Source of the DNA: DQWO01 sp964478545
GTDB lineage: Bacteria; Desulfobacterota; Anaeroferrophillalia; Anaeroferrophillales; Anaeroferrophillaceae
Length of the DNA: 64,000 nt
Direction: 5' to 3'
Assembly: GCA_964478545.1 (NCBI GenBank)
Contig: CAYZIS010000004.1
Span: 1 to 64,000 of the forward strand
In this document: one piece after another, positions 26,933-36,164 of the stretch
Numbering within the stretch: position 1 is the first letter of the stretch
Layout: each line of letters opens with the position of its first letter
Position numbers and translations under genes: made by a program
The notes under the pieces: generated by a model
The model's input: the letters and a program-made list of their open reading frames with translations, nothing else
Told to the model about the DNA's origin: nothing
Databases searched by the model: none

Positions 26933-27571
26933 ATGAAAAAGCTGGATATAAGAAGAACTTTTAGTTTTACTTTGCTGCTGTTGTTCTTAATCTGTGGCTC
27001 AACTTGGGCGGCTAACTTCAGTTTCACTGATCCTGTCGGCCAGTGGTGGACTGGCTCGGATTTTTCCATTACCATAGATTGGTCCAATGGCTGGGCTATT
27101 ACTGAGGTGGAAGGGGATGCTTTTTCTCAGGGAACGGGGGATGTGGTAGTAAGCTTAAATACCGATAAACCCATTGTGAAATCTTACTTCCTTGATGCCA
27201 GAGCCATCAGCAATACGATCAGTGCTAATGGTCCGGTAGTGGGTGTTTTGGATATCATATTCTTTCCCTGGACCAACATATCAGCCAACAGCAGCGATAA
27301 TTTTTTTGTGGCCTGGGATTTGTCAACAATGACTCTTATGTTTTATGATGGCGATCCCTTAGGAAACTGTTACACATACCTTGGATTGGATTTTTCTCCT
27401 GACTTATTGTATAGCCTTGCAAGTGATACCTCAATAACATTTACTTCCAAAGGTGTTGAGGCAATCGTTGGGCAGCAGCTTTGTAACAATGTACCTATTC
27501 CTGGTGCCATTTGGCTTTTTTGTTCAGGCCTTTTTGGTTTGGTGTGCATCCGTCGGAGAAGCAAAATCTGA
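26933..27571 (+). CDS. Secreted protein with VPIPG-type C-terminal sorting signal
   Basis: A 212-residue protein with a signal peptide (about residues 1-24, ending STWAA). The C-terminal tail VPIPGAIWLFCSGLFGLV plus CIRRRSK is a PEP-CTERM-like variant (Pro-x-Pro, hydrophobic helix, basic end). The mature region contains many Trp/Asp/Ser residues and no known domain. ATG 26933 follows GAGAAGG. It is convergent with the minus-strand polysaccharide cluster. Confidence 0.8.
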   Translation: MKKLDIRRTFSFTLLLLFLICGSTWAANFSFTDPVGQWWTGSDFSITIDWSNGWAITEVEGDAFSQGTGDVVVSLNTDKPIVKSYFLDARAISNTISANGPVVGVLDIIFFPWTNISANSSDNFFVAWDLSTMTLMFYDGDPLGNCYTYLGLDFSPDLLYSLASDTSITFTSKGVEAIVGQQLCNNVPIPGAIWLFCSGLFGLVCIRRRSKI

Positions 27572-27612
27572 GATTTAAACATCTCTCTTTCCTAACTAAA
27601 GATGGACGATGG

Positions 27613-28815
27613 CTATTTCTTTTTGCGGAGACGGGAGAAGAATGAGGGTGGTGGGGTTGAAGAAGGCTGTTGCCGAGAGAGAAGGTGTTTTTCCCGTAGT
27701 TGATATTCCTCCTGCAGTTGGTAAACTTGGGCAGCCATTTTAAAACGACCGTTCAGATTTTTCTTGAGTAATTGCAGCATTTCTCTCATAAGTCGGTCTT
27801 GTTCTGACCTGTGGCTGCCAAGATAATTCAGTTGTTGTTCCAAATTGTTAGTTATCTTTTCTAAGAGCTGAACTTGGTGCTCTAGGGAACGAAGGCGCTT
27901 GTCCAGCTCTGTCAGCGAGTCTTCGTCGGTAGTTTCCCCTACCTTTCTCACCGAAGTGATTTCTTGGGTGTCCCCTGTGTTGGCTTGCTGCTCACCAAGA
28001 AGAATCCCACCACTTTTTCGATCGCCCATCACATTATCAATAACCGGGCGGTCGATACTTTTCAATTCATCAGCAAAACCGTAGACCAGGGCTGTATCGC
28101 AAAGGATGTTGATCAGCCGGGGAATGCCTTCGGAATAGGTGTGCAGAGCCTGGATGGCCTCTTCCGTGAACAGCTCAGGATTGTCAGCGCCGGCAACCTT
28201 GAGCCGATGCCTGATATAGTGGCGGACATCATCGATCGTCAAAGTCCCAAGGTGAGCGTGAACAGAAACCCTCTGGGTAAATTGGCGCAGACTGCGGCGT
28301 TGGAGCTTTTCCTTAAGTTCCGGTTGCCCCACCAGAATAATTTGAATAAGATGTTCTTTTTCTGTTTCCAGGTTGGAGAGCATGCGGATTTCTTCAATAG
28401 TTTCTGCCGGTAGATTTTGGGCTTCATCAATAATCAGAATAGTGCGTTGCTGGTTGGCGTAGATCTGGAGCAGAAATTTGTAGAGGTGTTCCAATAAAGC
28501 TGTTTTGTCGTCATCGGTGTTGATGACTAGTTCATATTCCTGGCAGAGCATTTTCAGAAATTGGGTCGGGGTGACATCAGGATTGTTGATCAGGGCAACG
28601 TGGAGATCTTGGGGTATTTTATGAATCAGATAATTGATGAGTGTTGTTTTGCCGGAGCCGACTTCGCCGGTGATGACCCCAAATCCCCTATTTTCGGTGA
28701 TGGCGTATTCAAGGTGGGTGTAGGCGTTTTCGTGTCCGGTGCTCCAAAACAGGTAGGCGGGATCAGGGTTGAGATTGAAAGGCTTTTCTTGCAGGCCATA
28801 GAATGATGTATACAA
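27613..28815 (-). CDS. GspA/ExeA-like AAA ATPase of PEP-CTERM loci
   Basis: A 400-residue ATPase of the ExeA/GspA type, of the sort found in exosortase/PEP-CTERM exopolysaccharide loci. The N-terminus MYTSFYGLQEKPFNLNPDP is characteristic. Walker A is GEVGSGKTTL (about residue 48), Walker B LIIDEAQNLP (about 126), and a winged-helix-like segment follows (GIPRLINILCD). The C-terminal 130 residues are hydrophilic with a coiled coil. It is the last gene of a minus-strand cluster. A role in energising export or assembly is inferred. Confidence 0.88.
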   Translation of the reverse strand: MYTSFYGLQEKPFNLNPDPAYLFWSTGHENAYTHLEYAITENRGFGVITGEVGSGKTTLINYLIHKIPQDLHVALINNPDVTPTQFLKMLCQEYELVINTDDDKTALLEHLYKFLLQIYANQQRTILIIDEAQNLPAETIEEIRMLSNLETEKEHLIQIILVGQPELKEKLQRRSLRQFTQRVSVHAHLGTLTIDDVRHYIRHRLKVAGADNPELFTEEAIQALHTYSEGIPRLINILCDTALVYGFADELKSIDRPVIDNVMGDRKSGGILLGEQQANTGDTQEITSVRKVGETTDEDSLTELDKRLRSLEHQVQLLEKITNNLEQQLNYLGSHRSEQDRLMREMLQLLKKNLNGRFKMAAQVYQLQEEYQLREKHLLSRQQPSSTPPPSFFSRLRKKK

Positions 28816-28845
28816 TGCTTTTTCCTGGTCTTTTTTCTCGAATCT

Positions 28846-29661
28846 TTAATTTCTAACCTTATTCAGAATGCTGCCGAGTACCGGTTTATCCTGGAGTAAT
28901 TCCATTGCTTGTTTGATTTCCCTTCGGCTGCTCTTTTCCACCTCCACCACCAGCAGAATGCTGTCAATAAAGTTCGAAAAAACCAGGGCATCGGCACAGG
29001 TAAGCAGTGGCGAGCTGTCGAAGATAAGAAAACGGTCGGCATAACGGGTTTTCATTTCGCTGACCAGGGATTCCATTTGCGGGGCGCCGAGAAGTTCAGT
29101 GGAATTGGGTAATGGCTGGCCTCCTGGCAGAATAGTCAATTTGTCAAATCCGGGGTTGATCAGCAACTCGGGGAGGTCTGCTTTGCCACGCAGGTAATCG
29201 GAGAGTCCCCGCTCAGCGGTCAGACCAAAATAGCGATGAATAGAAGGATGACGGAGATCAGCATCTACCAGCAGGACAGTGCGGTTGATTTCCTGGGCCA
29301 TGCTTAAAGCCAGGTTGATAGCCGTTAGCGTTGTCCCGGTGCCGGCGGTAGGGCTGGTGAGCAGTAGGCTGTTGCCCCGTATTTCCTTGAAATGATCCAA
29401 TATCTGGGTGCGGAGAATTTTTACCTGATCCGCCGCTTCCTGGGCCTGGCAATCGAAAATTATCTTATTATTGTGGAGCCATTGTGGATTACAGGTGGAA
29501 ATCCGAGTCTGGACAAAAGATGGATTGACTTTTTCTTGTTTGACGGGTTGTTGTTCCGTGCTATTGGGAGTTTTTTCGATTGTCACAACTTCTGCCGTTG
29601 GAACGGACTCCTGTTGTCTGGCTTCCTTTGCTTTTGCTAAGGCTTTTTTTAGTTTACTCAT
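28846..29661 (-). CDS. BY-kinase-like protein (CpsD/CapB type) with defective Walker A
   Basis: A 271-residue homologue of the bacterial tyrosine autokinases that pair with chain-length proteins. Walker A' VLLVDADLRHP (about residues 137-147) and a downstream FLIFDSSPLL are intact. The Walker A loop reads SPTAGTGTTL: the invariant lysine of GxGK(T/S) is threonine, which should impair ATP binding. No C-terminal tyrosine cluster is present; the protein ends LGSILNKVRN. It may be a regulatory, non-catalytic version. ATG 29661 is chosen because it starts the usual MSKLKKALAKA; an in-frame ATG lies five codons upstream. Confidence 0.82.
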   Translation of the reverse strand: MSKLKKALAKAKEARQQESVPTAEVVTIEKTPNSTEQQPVKQEKVNPSFVQTRISTCNPQWLHNNKIIFDCQAQEAADQVKILRTQILDHFKEIRGNSLLLTSPTAGTGTTLTAINLALSMAQEINRTVLLVDADLRHPSIHRYFGLTAERGLSDYLRGKADLPELLINPGFDKLTILPGGQPLPNSTELLGAPQMESLVSEMKTRYADRFLIFDSSPLLTCADALVFSNFIDSILLVVEVEKSSRREIKQAMELLQDKPVLGSILNKVRN

Positions 29662-29708
29662 GTAATTAATCCTCAATCCTTATCCCTTGGATTTCTGACA
29701 GTTTTATA

Positions 29709-31457
29709 TTACAGCCTGGAAAACTTGCGCTGAAATTTTAAAGTCAGAATATCCAATGGCATGACATACAGATGAAACAGCAGGAGCCCCAAGGCGATAA
29801 CCGCTACCAAGAGTATCATAAAGATAATTTTTTTATTCAATTTTTGCCGACGTTCTTTATCGCTTTTCATCACCGGGATGGACGTGAGGACTGGTAGGCC
29901 GGTTAAGCGCCCAAGTTCTTCTTCTGTTTTGATCGCATCATTCAGGCTTTCTCGTACTGCTCCCAGACCAACGCCAGCGCCCAGGGCCAGCACAAAGCCG
30001 ATGAGCACAATGGCCAGTCGGTTTGGTTTCGCTGGTCTTTCAGGGGTGAGGGCGGGATCAATGATGGTAAAGCGTTCTGCCTGCTGAGATTCTTCCATCC
30101 CCTGTGAAACCTTTGCTTCCATCAGTTTATTCATGATCTCTTGATATTTTGCTTGGTCCACCTGCTGATCACGGATCAGATCGTTATATTCTTTCTCCAC
30201 CAGCGGGGTGTTATCGATTAACTGTTGGTAATGATTGATTTTTTCTTTAAGCTGCTTTTGTTCCTGGTTGAGGGAGCTGATTTCCATCTCAGACGAAGCA
30301 ATCTGGGTTTTCAGGCTGATGTAGGCTGGGTTTTCCGGCTTATTTTCACTTAGCCTTTTGACGGTTGTTTCTGTTTTCAGGTTTGCAATTTGGGTTTTCA
30401 ACAGCTTAATCTCTTTCTCCAGTTTGATGACATCAGGATGCTTAGGCCCCAGCTTTCCTTTTAAAACCGCCAGCCTGGCTGCACTGTTTTTAAGCTGCTT
30501 TATTTTTCCCGTGGAGTCATTGGTTTTACCAACTTTTTTCTCCAACTCGGCGATTTCACCTTTCATTTTTTTTACATCCGGATGCTTGTCGGAGAGCCGG
30601 GATTGAAGGCTGATCAACTGCAGGCGTAAATATTTCAATCGTTCCCGGGGATTCATAATGGTTTTGCCTTCATCACTGACCACCGGCAGCAGGGGATCAA
30701 CATTGGCCAGTTGGCCTTCCAGGTAAATTTTACGTTCCTGTTGAGAGCGGATTTGCATGGTAATCTGGTCAAACCGCTGGCTCAACCGGGAAAGAGCCTG
30801 CATATTGATAGTACGGTATTCGGGCAATTCCTGGCCGTGTAGCTGTTTGAATTGGCTGATTTTTGATTCTTTTTCACCAATATTATTTTTTAAATTATTC
30901 AGTTCCTGTTCTAGAAACGTAGTGATGTTGCTGGCTCGCTGCTCGCGGGTTTTCAGGTTGGCTTCCAGGTAAAGAGAGGTCAGTTTGTTGGCGACTTTTT
31001 GTACAGTACCGGGATTTTCACCTTCATAGGCCAGGGTGAAAGCGATGGTTGCCGTTGTCGGTCGGCCCGTACGCCGGTCCGTGACGTCCGTGTTAATCAT
31101 TTCAAAACTGATGGCATCACGCATTTTTTTGACAATTTCTTCAGTGGTATAGCGGTCTTTCATTTCCGGATAAAGATTGAATTGTTTAATGATTTCCAGC
31201 AGCCGTGGTCGGCTTAAAATCTGCTGAGTGATGACTTGCAGTCGTTCTTCTACGTAGCTGGTGATGGTGGTTTGGGCAAACTCCTGGGGTATCTGCTGTT
31301 CCTCGATCAGGATGGTGCTCTGGGAGCGGTAGGCTGGGGGCAGGACAAAGGCAACGATGATGCTCAGGATAAAAATGGCTAAAAAAGTAAGCAGAAAAAG
31401 GACTTTCTGTCTCCTGATAATTCCTTTGATAGCTTGTAAATCAATCTGTTCATTCAT
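29709..31457 (-). CDS. Polysaccharide chain-length determinant (Wzc/Wzz type)
   Basis: A 582-residue polysaccharide co-polymerase. It has a first membrane helix at about residues 17-37 (VLFLLTFLAIFILSIIVAFV), a Wzz domain, a long coiled-coil region (about 160-420) and GNR-type GAGVGL(G) segments with a second membrane helix near 490-510, plus a third near 545-567. It lacks its own kinase domain, which matches the separate BY-kinase-like gene downstream. In PEP-CTERM loci this protein is thought to set polymer length at the inner membrane. Confidence 0.88.
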   Translation of the reverse strand: MNEQIDLQAIKGIIRRQKVLFLLTFLAIFILSIIVAFVLPPAYRSQSTILIEEQQIPQEFAQTTITSYVEERLQVITQQILSRPRLLEIIKQFNLYPEMKDRYTTEEIVKKMRDAISFEMINTDVTDRRTGRPTTATIAFTLAYEGENPGTVQKVANKLTSLYLEANLKTREQRASNITTFLEQELNNLKNNIGEKESKISQFKQLHGQELPEYRTINMQALSRLSQRFDQITMQIRSQQERKIYLEGQLANVDPLLPVVSDEGKTIMNPRERLKYLRLQLISLQSRLSDKHPDVKKMKGEIAELEKKVGKTNDSTGKIKQLKNSAARLAVLKGKLGPKHPDVIKLEKEIKLLKTQIANLKTETTVKRLSENKPENPAYISLKTQIASSEMEISSLNQEQKQLKEKINHYQQLIDNTPLVEKEYNDLIRDQQVDQAKYQEIMNKLMEAKVSQGMEESQQAERFTIIDPALTPERPAKPNRLAIVLIGFVLALGAGVGLGAVRESLNDAIKTEEELGRLTGLPVLTSIPVMKSDKERRQKLNKKIIFMILLVAVIALGLLLFHLYVMPLDILTLKFQRKFSRL

Positions 31458-31501
31458 GGTTTTAGTCTCATGGGTTGGTGATCAGTACTATTTATCCGGT
31501 T

Positions 31502-32719
31502 CTATGGTTGCGGAAAGCGAAAATTCAGGGAAAGCCAGATCCGGTTGCGATCGTAGTGTCGGTTGCTGGACAGGGTTTTATCATACACTTCAGCGTAGGA
31601 ATAAGCCAGGACCAGGGAATGTTGTTCTGTCAATTTATAGCTGATACTGGGTGTCAGGTTGAAATAGCGGCTGTCTTCATCGGAATAGTCACTGTCCGAC
31701 TGGGAGTAGGAAAGTGATGTCGATAACCGGGCCCGCCAGCGGGTACTGATGTTATAGCTGCCACTGAGGCGGAAACGATCGCGGTCAATCGTTTCCCCGG
31801 AAGAGCCGTAGCTAAGGTCACGGTTATAACCCAGCTCGGCTGTCCAGCGTTCGGCGGTTTTTTTTAGGGAGATATCAGCAACGCCGCCCCAGTTGCTGTC
31901 GTCTTCTGTTTCAGTGACCAGTCTGAAGACAAAGATTCCGGGAGCAATTTCCAGCAGCCTTAGTTGCTGCTGATTGTAGCTACTTTCGGTGTACCTGACT
32001 CCGGCAAACATGCTCAGGTTCAGGGTTTCATTGAAAGGGTGTTCAAATCCCAGCGACAAGCCGTAATTATCCACTTGGCTGACATCGGAATCATAATAGT
32101 AGTAGTAAGGCTGAAGGATGATGACATTACGCATGTTTGCCAGCCGGTGCTGAAAGGTATAGCTGACGCTCTGGAAATCATAATCAATGTTCTGGTAGCC
32201 GTCGTAATTGGTTTGTCCGAAACGGTAGTCGAGCTGCCAGCTGTTTATTTCGGACAGGCGGTAGGCGAAGCCACCGCCGAGGGTATAGCGCCGGCGGTTT
32301 TCACGAAAATTAACCAGGCCGGTTTCTTCAAGTTCCGATTCAAGGGTGGTATCTTTGATGTAAGATCCCTGTCCGGTCAGGGAGAGCTTTTCAGTCAGCA
32401 GGTATTCACCGTCCAGGTTGCAGCGCAGATATTCATCATCCAGGTCGCTTTCATCGGCATAGCGGAGAATATCTGCCGCCAGGCTGCTGTTGACTGTCAG
32501 TCGTTCACTGGCATATTTGAATAACAGGGATGGGCTGATGGTGGCCAGGTAATCATCAATTTCATCGGTATTGTCAAAGGAGATATTGTCATCATATTCC
32601 CCCTTGATGCTGATGGCCGGTTCCCAGCTGAAATCCGCGGATAGGGCAGCTCCGGGCAGCAGGTAAAATGAAAATATGAGCAAAAGAAGTATTACTGCTG
32701 GCCGTAAAATTATGGTCAT
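31502..32719 (-). CDS. Outer-membrane beta-barrel protein of PEP-CTERM locus
   Basis: A 405-residue protein with a signal peptide (about residues 1-28, ending ALSADF) and alternating amphipathic strands with many Tyr/Trp/Arg, ending in LSLNFRFPQP, a C-terminal outer-membrane sorting pattern. Such barrels are typical of exopolysaccharide loci of the PEP-CTERM type. It overlaps the Wza-like gene by four bases (ATGA), which supports joint function in export through the outer membrane. Confidence 0.82.
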   Translation of the reverse strand: MTIILRPAVILLLLIFSFYLLPGAALSADFSWEPAISIKGEYDDNISFDNTDEIDDYLATISPSLLFKYASERLTVNSSLAADILRYADESDLDDEYLRCNLDGEYLLTEKLSLTGQGSYIKDTTLESELEETGLVNFRENRRRYTLGGGFAYRLSEINSWQLDYRFGQTNYDGYQNIDYDFQSVSYTFQHRLANMRNVIILQPYYYYYDSDVSQVDNYGLSLGFEHPFNETLNLSMFAGVRYTESSYNQQQLRLLEIAPGIFVFRLVTETEDDSNWGGVADISLKKTAERWTAELGYNRDLSYGSSGETIDRDRFRLSGSYNISTRWRARLSTSLSYSQSDSDYSDEDSRYFNLTPSISYKLTEQHSLVLAYSYAEVYDKTLSSNRHYDRNRIWLSLNFRFPQP

Positions 32720-33273
32720 GGAACTACTACCACGTCCCCGCGCTTCAGGGTGATGTTCTGCTCCAGGTTTTTTCCTTTTTCGACGGCGGTGTAATCAAAA
32801 GGTATTTTTATCGATTTTCCGTTTTGCTGGCGGATGATGAAAATTTTCCCCGTCGCCGCGAAAGGATTCAACCCACCGGCTATGGAAAGAATTTGCATGA
32901 CGGTGGTATCCTGGCTGATGGGGAATTGTCCCGGGCGATTGACTTTACCGATGACGTAGCCCTGGAGGCTGTTGATCTGGATCAGCATTACCGTGACCGT
33001 GGCATCAGGAATGAAATCGTTCAGGCGTTTGCTGATTTCCTGCCGTAGGGCCAGCACGGTCAGGTTGGTAACCGGAATATCATTGATGAGTGGGAAGGAA
33101 ATAACCCCGTCGGGAGGTACAATCAACTGCCGGCTGAGACTCTCATCCTTCCAAACCGAAATTTCGAGCACATCCCCTGGCCCAATGGTATAGGGTTTTC
33201 CGGCCGCTACTGCCAAACCAGCAATGTTGAGAATAAATAAAACCAGGAGCAGGTACCGGAATGTTCGCTTCAT
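32716..33273 (-). CDS. Wza-like polysaccharide export protein
   Basis: A 185-residue periplasmic export protein with a signal peptide (about residues 1-24). The Poly_export domain (YTIGPGDVLEISVWKDESLS) and one SLBB-type domain (GYVIGKVNRPGQFPIS) are present. It is shorter than E. coli Wza and has no lipobox cysteine, as is common for this locus type. It is the first gene of the minus-strand cluster 33.3-27.6 kb. Confidence 0.88.
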   Translation of the reverse strand: MKRTFRYLLLVLFILNIAGLAVAAGKPYTIGPGDVLEISVWKDESLSRQLIVPPDGVISFPLINDIPVTNLTVLALRQEISKRLNDFIPDATVTVMLIQINSLQGYVIGKVNRPGQFPISQDTTVMQILSIAGGLNPFAATGKIFIIRQQNGKSIKIPFDYTAVEKGKNLEQNITLKRGDVVVVP

Positions 33274-33322
33274 TATAGCTGCTTCCTTTTGTAATTGGGG
33301 TCACATCTTACCCCACTACCAT

Positions 33323-33543
33323 TTATTTACCTTCGAATTTTGCCGGTCTTTTTTCGATGAATGCATTTAATCCTTCGGTAGCGTCATCGCTGGCGAAGGC
33401 TTCCTTAGCACTTTGGCTTCATCATTGCTGTTTATTTCGACAAAGGCCAGAGCCAGTTCTTCCACCACCTCGCGGTTGAGCGAATTTGCCGGCGGCCGGT
33501 TCAGCCAGATGGTTCCAACTCCGTCAGTAATTTCAACATTCAT
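33323..33543 (-). pseudogene. Enoyl-CoA hydratase remnant with large internal deletion
   Basis: The N-terminal 46 residues (VEITDGVGTIWLNRPPANS...) match the start of crotonase-fold enzymes. The sequence then jumps, with a frame change, to the family C-terminus (KEAFASDDATEGLNAFIEKR, then PAKFEGK and stop at 33323). Roughly 185 residues including both active-site segments are missing. The upstream sequence carries a repeat element only a few bases before the ATG. Confidence 0.85.
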
Positions 33544-33547
33544 AAAT

Positions 33548-33668
33548 TGATGGACTCGTAAAAAGTCAGAATTCGCAAAATTGACCACCATATGTAGGTA
33601 AGCTGGAACATTAAACCACTGTATGTTGTGGTCAAAAATCCAGGTCTGGACTTTTTATGAAACCATCA
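33548..33668. repeat. Family E element (TGATGG...AAAAAGTC ends)
   Basis: About 120 bp with 20-base inverted ends, TGATGGACTCGTAAAAAGTC and the complement of TGATGGTTTCATAAAAAGTC, plus inner arms TTGACCACCA/TGTTGTGGTCAA. No ORF. It directly abuts the enoyl-CoA hydratase remnant. The rest of 33669-33943 is AT-rich with no gene seen. Confidence 0.65.
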
Positions 33669-33943
33669 TAAATTGATAGCTCATAACTTCCTTCACAAAA
33701 AACTAACTATGTTTTAGCATAGCAAAAATCAATATGATGCCAGTCTGTTGAAGATTAGCTAGTAACACAGATTTCCGCGTATGACAAGGGGTTTGAGGTT
33801 GTTCCTTGTTCGGTTATTTCAAATCATTTCAAACTTGACGGCCAGGATTTTATTTTGATATAAACAAGTTGATTTGTATTAGAGGTTAGTGATTATCTGC
33901 CGAAATTTTTTTAACCTGCCATGTAACCTGGAGTCTTGTTTTA

Positions 33944-34840
33944 ATGAAATGCCCTGCCTTTGTTGATACCCATCTTCACTTAAGCCTCGGGGGTGACCCG
34001 CGGGAAAATGTCAGGCGGCAATATAATGCCGGTATCGGTCTGGTGCGCGATGCCGGGGATCGGGATGCCTGCCTTGATGGACTTGATTTTTCGCCATTAC
34101 AGGTGGTTCGCACCGGTCCGGCACTTTTTAAACCCGGATATTACGGTGCATTTATCGGTGATCAGCGGGACTTGAGCCTGGAAGAAAAGATTTCTTCCTC
34201 GCCATCCAAATTTGTCAAGGTGTTGCTTACCGGCTTGGTGTCTTTTGATGAATATGGGGTCATCGGGAAGACCCAGTGGTCGGCGGGGGAATTGCGGGAA
34301 CTGGTGAAAATTGCTTCCCGACGGGGAAAGAAGGTTATGGTGCATGTCAATTCAGATGCTGCTTGCCGGATGGCGGTTGAAGCCGGTGCCCACAGCCTTG
34401 AACATGGATATTTTATCGGTCGTGACACCTTGAAGATGATGGCTGACCGACACGTTTACTGGACCCCGACGGTAGCGGCGATGGCCAATCAGTTGCAGGA
34501 TCCGGACGGTCGTTTTTCTCTTGCTCAGCGCCAGGTGATTGAAAAAAATTACCGCCGCCAGTTGGAGATGATTAATTTTGCCTATGAAGTTGGGACTCCG
34601 CTAACTATCGGTACTGATTCCGGCTCCTATAATGTGTTTCATGGTGAAGTTTTTTTTCAAGAACTTGAACTGTATTGCCAGGCCGGAATCCGTCATGAAG
34701 ACCTGCTGAACATGGCTACCATTGCCGGTTGGGAGATGCTGGAAGTCCCGGTTGGCCGCTGGATCGATATTGATTTTGACCGGTTCCCGGCTGTCGGTTG
34801 TGTGATTACGGAAATAAAGCAAGCAGGGAATGTCAGCTAG
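33944..34840 (+). CDS. Amidohydrolase-superfamily protein
   Basis: A 298-residue metal-dependent hydrolase. The first metal motif DTHLHL is at residues 8-13. A possible carboxylated or metal lysine is in KFVKVLLTG, histidines are in VMVHVNS and SLEHGYF, and the metal Asp in TIGTDSG. The small N-terminal beta-sandwich of imidazolonepropionase-like enzymes is reduced, so the protein is shorter than usual. Substrate is unknown. It stands alone between the polysaccharide cluster and the mla operon. Confidence 0.82.
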   Translation: MKCPAFVDTHLHLSLGGDPRENVRRQYNAGIGLVRDAGDRDACLDGLDFSPLQVVRTGPALFKPGYYGAFIGDQRDLSLEEKISSSPSKFVKVLLTGLVSFDEYGVIGKTQWSAGELRELVKIASRRGKKVMVHVNSDAACRMAVEAGAHSLEHGYFIGRDTLKMMADRHVYWTPTVAAMANQLQDPDGRFSLAQRQVIEKNYRRQLEMINFAYEVGTPLTIGTDSGSYNVFHGEVFFQELELYCQAGIRHEDLLNMATIAGWEMLEVPVGRWIDIDFDRFPAVGCVITEIKQAGNVS

Positions 34841-34960
34841 CCTCTATTCGAAAAAATACAGTCTTTTGATAAACTTTTTGTAATCGGCAACTATTTTCGT
34901 TGACATGCCGACCGATAGTAGCTAGATAATTATAAGCATATTCTAATATTTCCAGGTTGT

Positions 34961-35106
34961 GTTCATCCGGAGGCCTTCATTTCCGAATGAACGCTTTCGG
35001 CGATCAGCCGTCAGCTGTCAGTAAAACATGGGAAAAACAGATGGTTAAGCTGGTTGCAGAAAACTGAGAGCTAATTGCCCATCCGGAAACATTAGTTTAC
35101 GGATGG
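34961..35106. repeat. Composite hairpin region, family C
   Basis: GTTCATCCGGAGG...CCGAATGAAC forms one hairpin, then CAGCCGTCAGCTGTCAG, then a second hairpin CATCCGGAAAC...GTTTACGGATGG. It lies just before mlaE; a promoter may also be here but none is clear. Confidence 0.5.
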
Positions 35107-35127
35107 AAACCAGGTGGTTCTACTTTA

Positions 35128-35913
35128 ATGATTGAATGGCTGGAAAATCTTGGTGCTAAAACCCTGGAAACGCTGATGGAAATTGGTCGTGCCGGGGTTT
35201 TTCTGTTCTGGTCGGTGGTGGGTATTTTTCGGCCGCCTTTTAAAATTATGCCGATCATAAAACAGATTCATGTGATTGGGGCGACGTCTTTTACAGTGAT
35301 ATTTTTCACCGGGGCTTTCGTGGGCATGGTTTTGGGGCTCCAGGGGAATTATACCCTGAGGATGTTTGGAGCTGAAGGGGCTCTTGGGTCAGCGGTGGCC
35401 TTAAGCCTGGTCAGGGAACTCGGGCCGGTGTTAACCGGCCTGATGGTAACTGGCAGGGTTGGTTCTTCCATCTGTGCTGAAGTGGGGATCATGAGAATCT
35501 CTGAGCAGATTGACGCTCTCGAGTGTATGGCTATTGATCCTTACCGCTATCTTATCTCTCCGAAAGTTGTTGCCAGTCTTATTACTCTGCCACTGCTGAC
35601 CGCCATCTTTAATATTGTCGGGCTTATGGGTGGTTTTCTGGTGGGGGTGCGGTTGCTGGGGGGGAGTGAAGGTGCCTACATGGCAACGATGAAATCTTCG
35701 GTCCTGGTGGCGGATATCCGCATGTGCTTTATTAAATCAGTCTGTTTTGCGATTCTGATTGTCTGGATTTGTGCTGATCGCGGCTACTGGGTTCATAAAA
35801 GCCGGAATGGTTTCGGTGCTGAAGGAGTAAGTCGGGCTACCACTCATGCGGTAGTGATTTCATCCGTGGCGATTCTGGTGGCTGACTATATAATCACCTC
35901 ACTCTTATTGTAA
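35128..35913 (+). CDS. mlaE: MlaE-type ABC transporter permease
   Basis: Inner-membrane permease (261 residues) of the Mla phospholipid transporter, which keeps outer-membrane lipid asymmetry. It has about five membrane helices. The MlaE signature region ALSLVRELGPVLTGLMVTGR and AEVGIMRISEQIDALECMA is clear. It opens the operon mlaE-F-D-A-C. A 250-base gap with repeats separates it from mlaF. Confidence 0.94.
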   Translation: MIEWLENLGAKTLETLMEIGRAGVFLFWSVVGIFRPPFKIMPIIKQIHVIGATSFTVIFFTGAFVGMVLGLQGNYTLRMFGAEGALGSAVALSLVRELGPVLTGLMVTGRVGSSICAEVGIMRISEQIDALECMAIDPYRYLISPKVVASLITLPLLTAIFNIVGLMGGFLVGVRLLGGSEGAYMATMKSSVLVADIRMCFIKSVCFAILIVWICADRGYWVHKSRNGFGAEGVSRATTHAVVISSVAILVADYIITSLLL

Positions 35914-36164
35914 ATTTTGATGTTTTTAAGGTAACCTTTATAATAAACTTTACTTTCTGACTTACACTAAAACAACGGTAATGCCTTAGTAACGCAATGA
36001 CAGAGACACCACGGAGAGTACGATGAACACGAAGTTTAAAAGAAATTTGCTTTTCTTCATGCCTTTCGTATCCTTCGTGGTAATATGATTTCCTGGTAAT
36101 TTATTCTGGCAGTGCAACTCAGAAAGTTGAACAATAAAGTTACAGAACCAATGACTTTGGTTTG
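35914..36164. other. Repeat-filled gap inside the mla operon
   Basis: This gap holds a family D hairpin (36008-36081) and a single terminal repeat of family A (AACTCAGAAAGTTGAA near 36118). No gene is present. Confidence 0.6.
36008..36081. repeat. Family D hairpin (ACCACGGAG type)
   Basis: ACCACGGAGAGTACGATGAA pairs imperfectly with CTTTCGTATCCTTCGTGGT. It lies between mlaE and mlaF. Confidence 0.65.
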
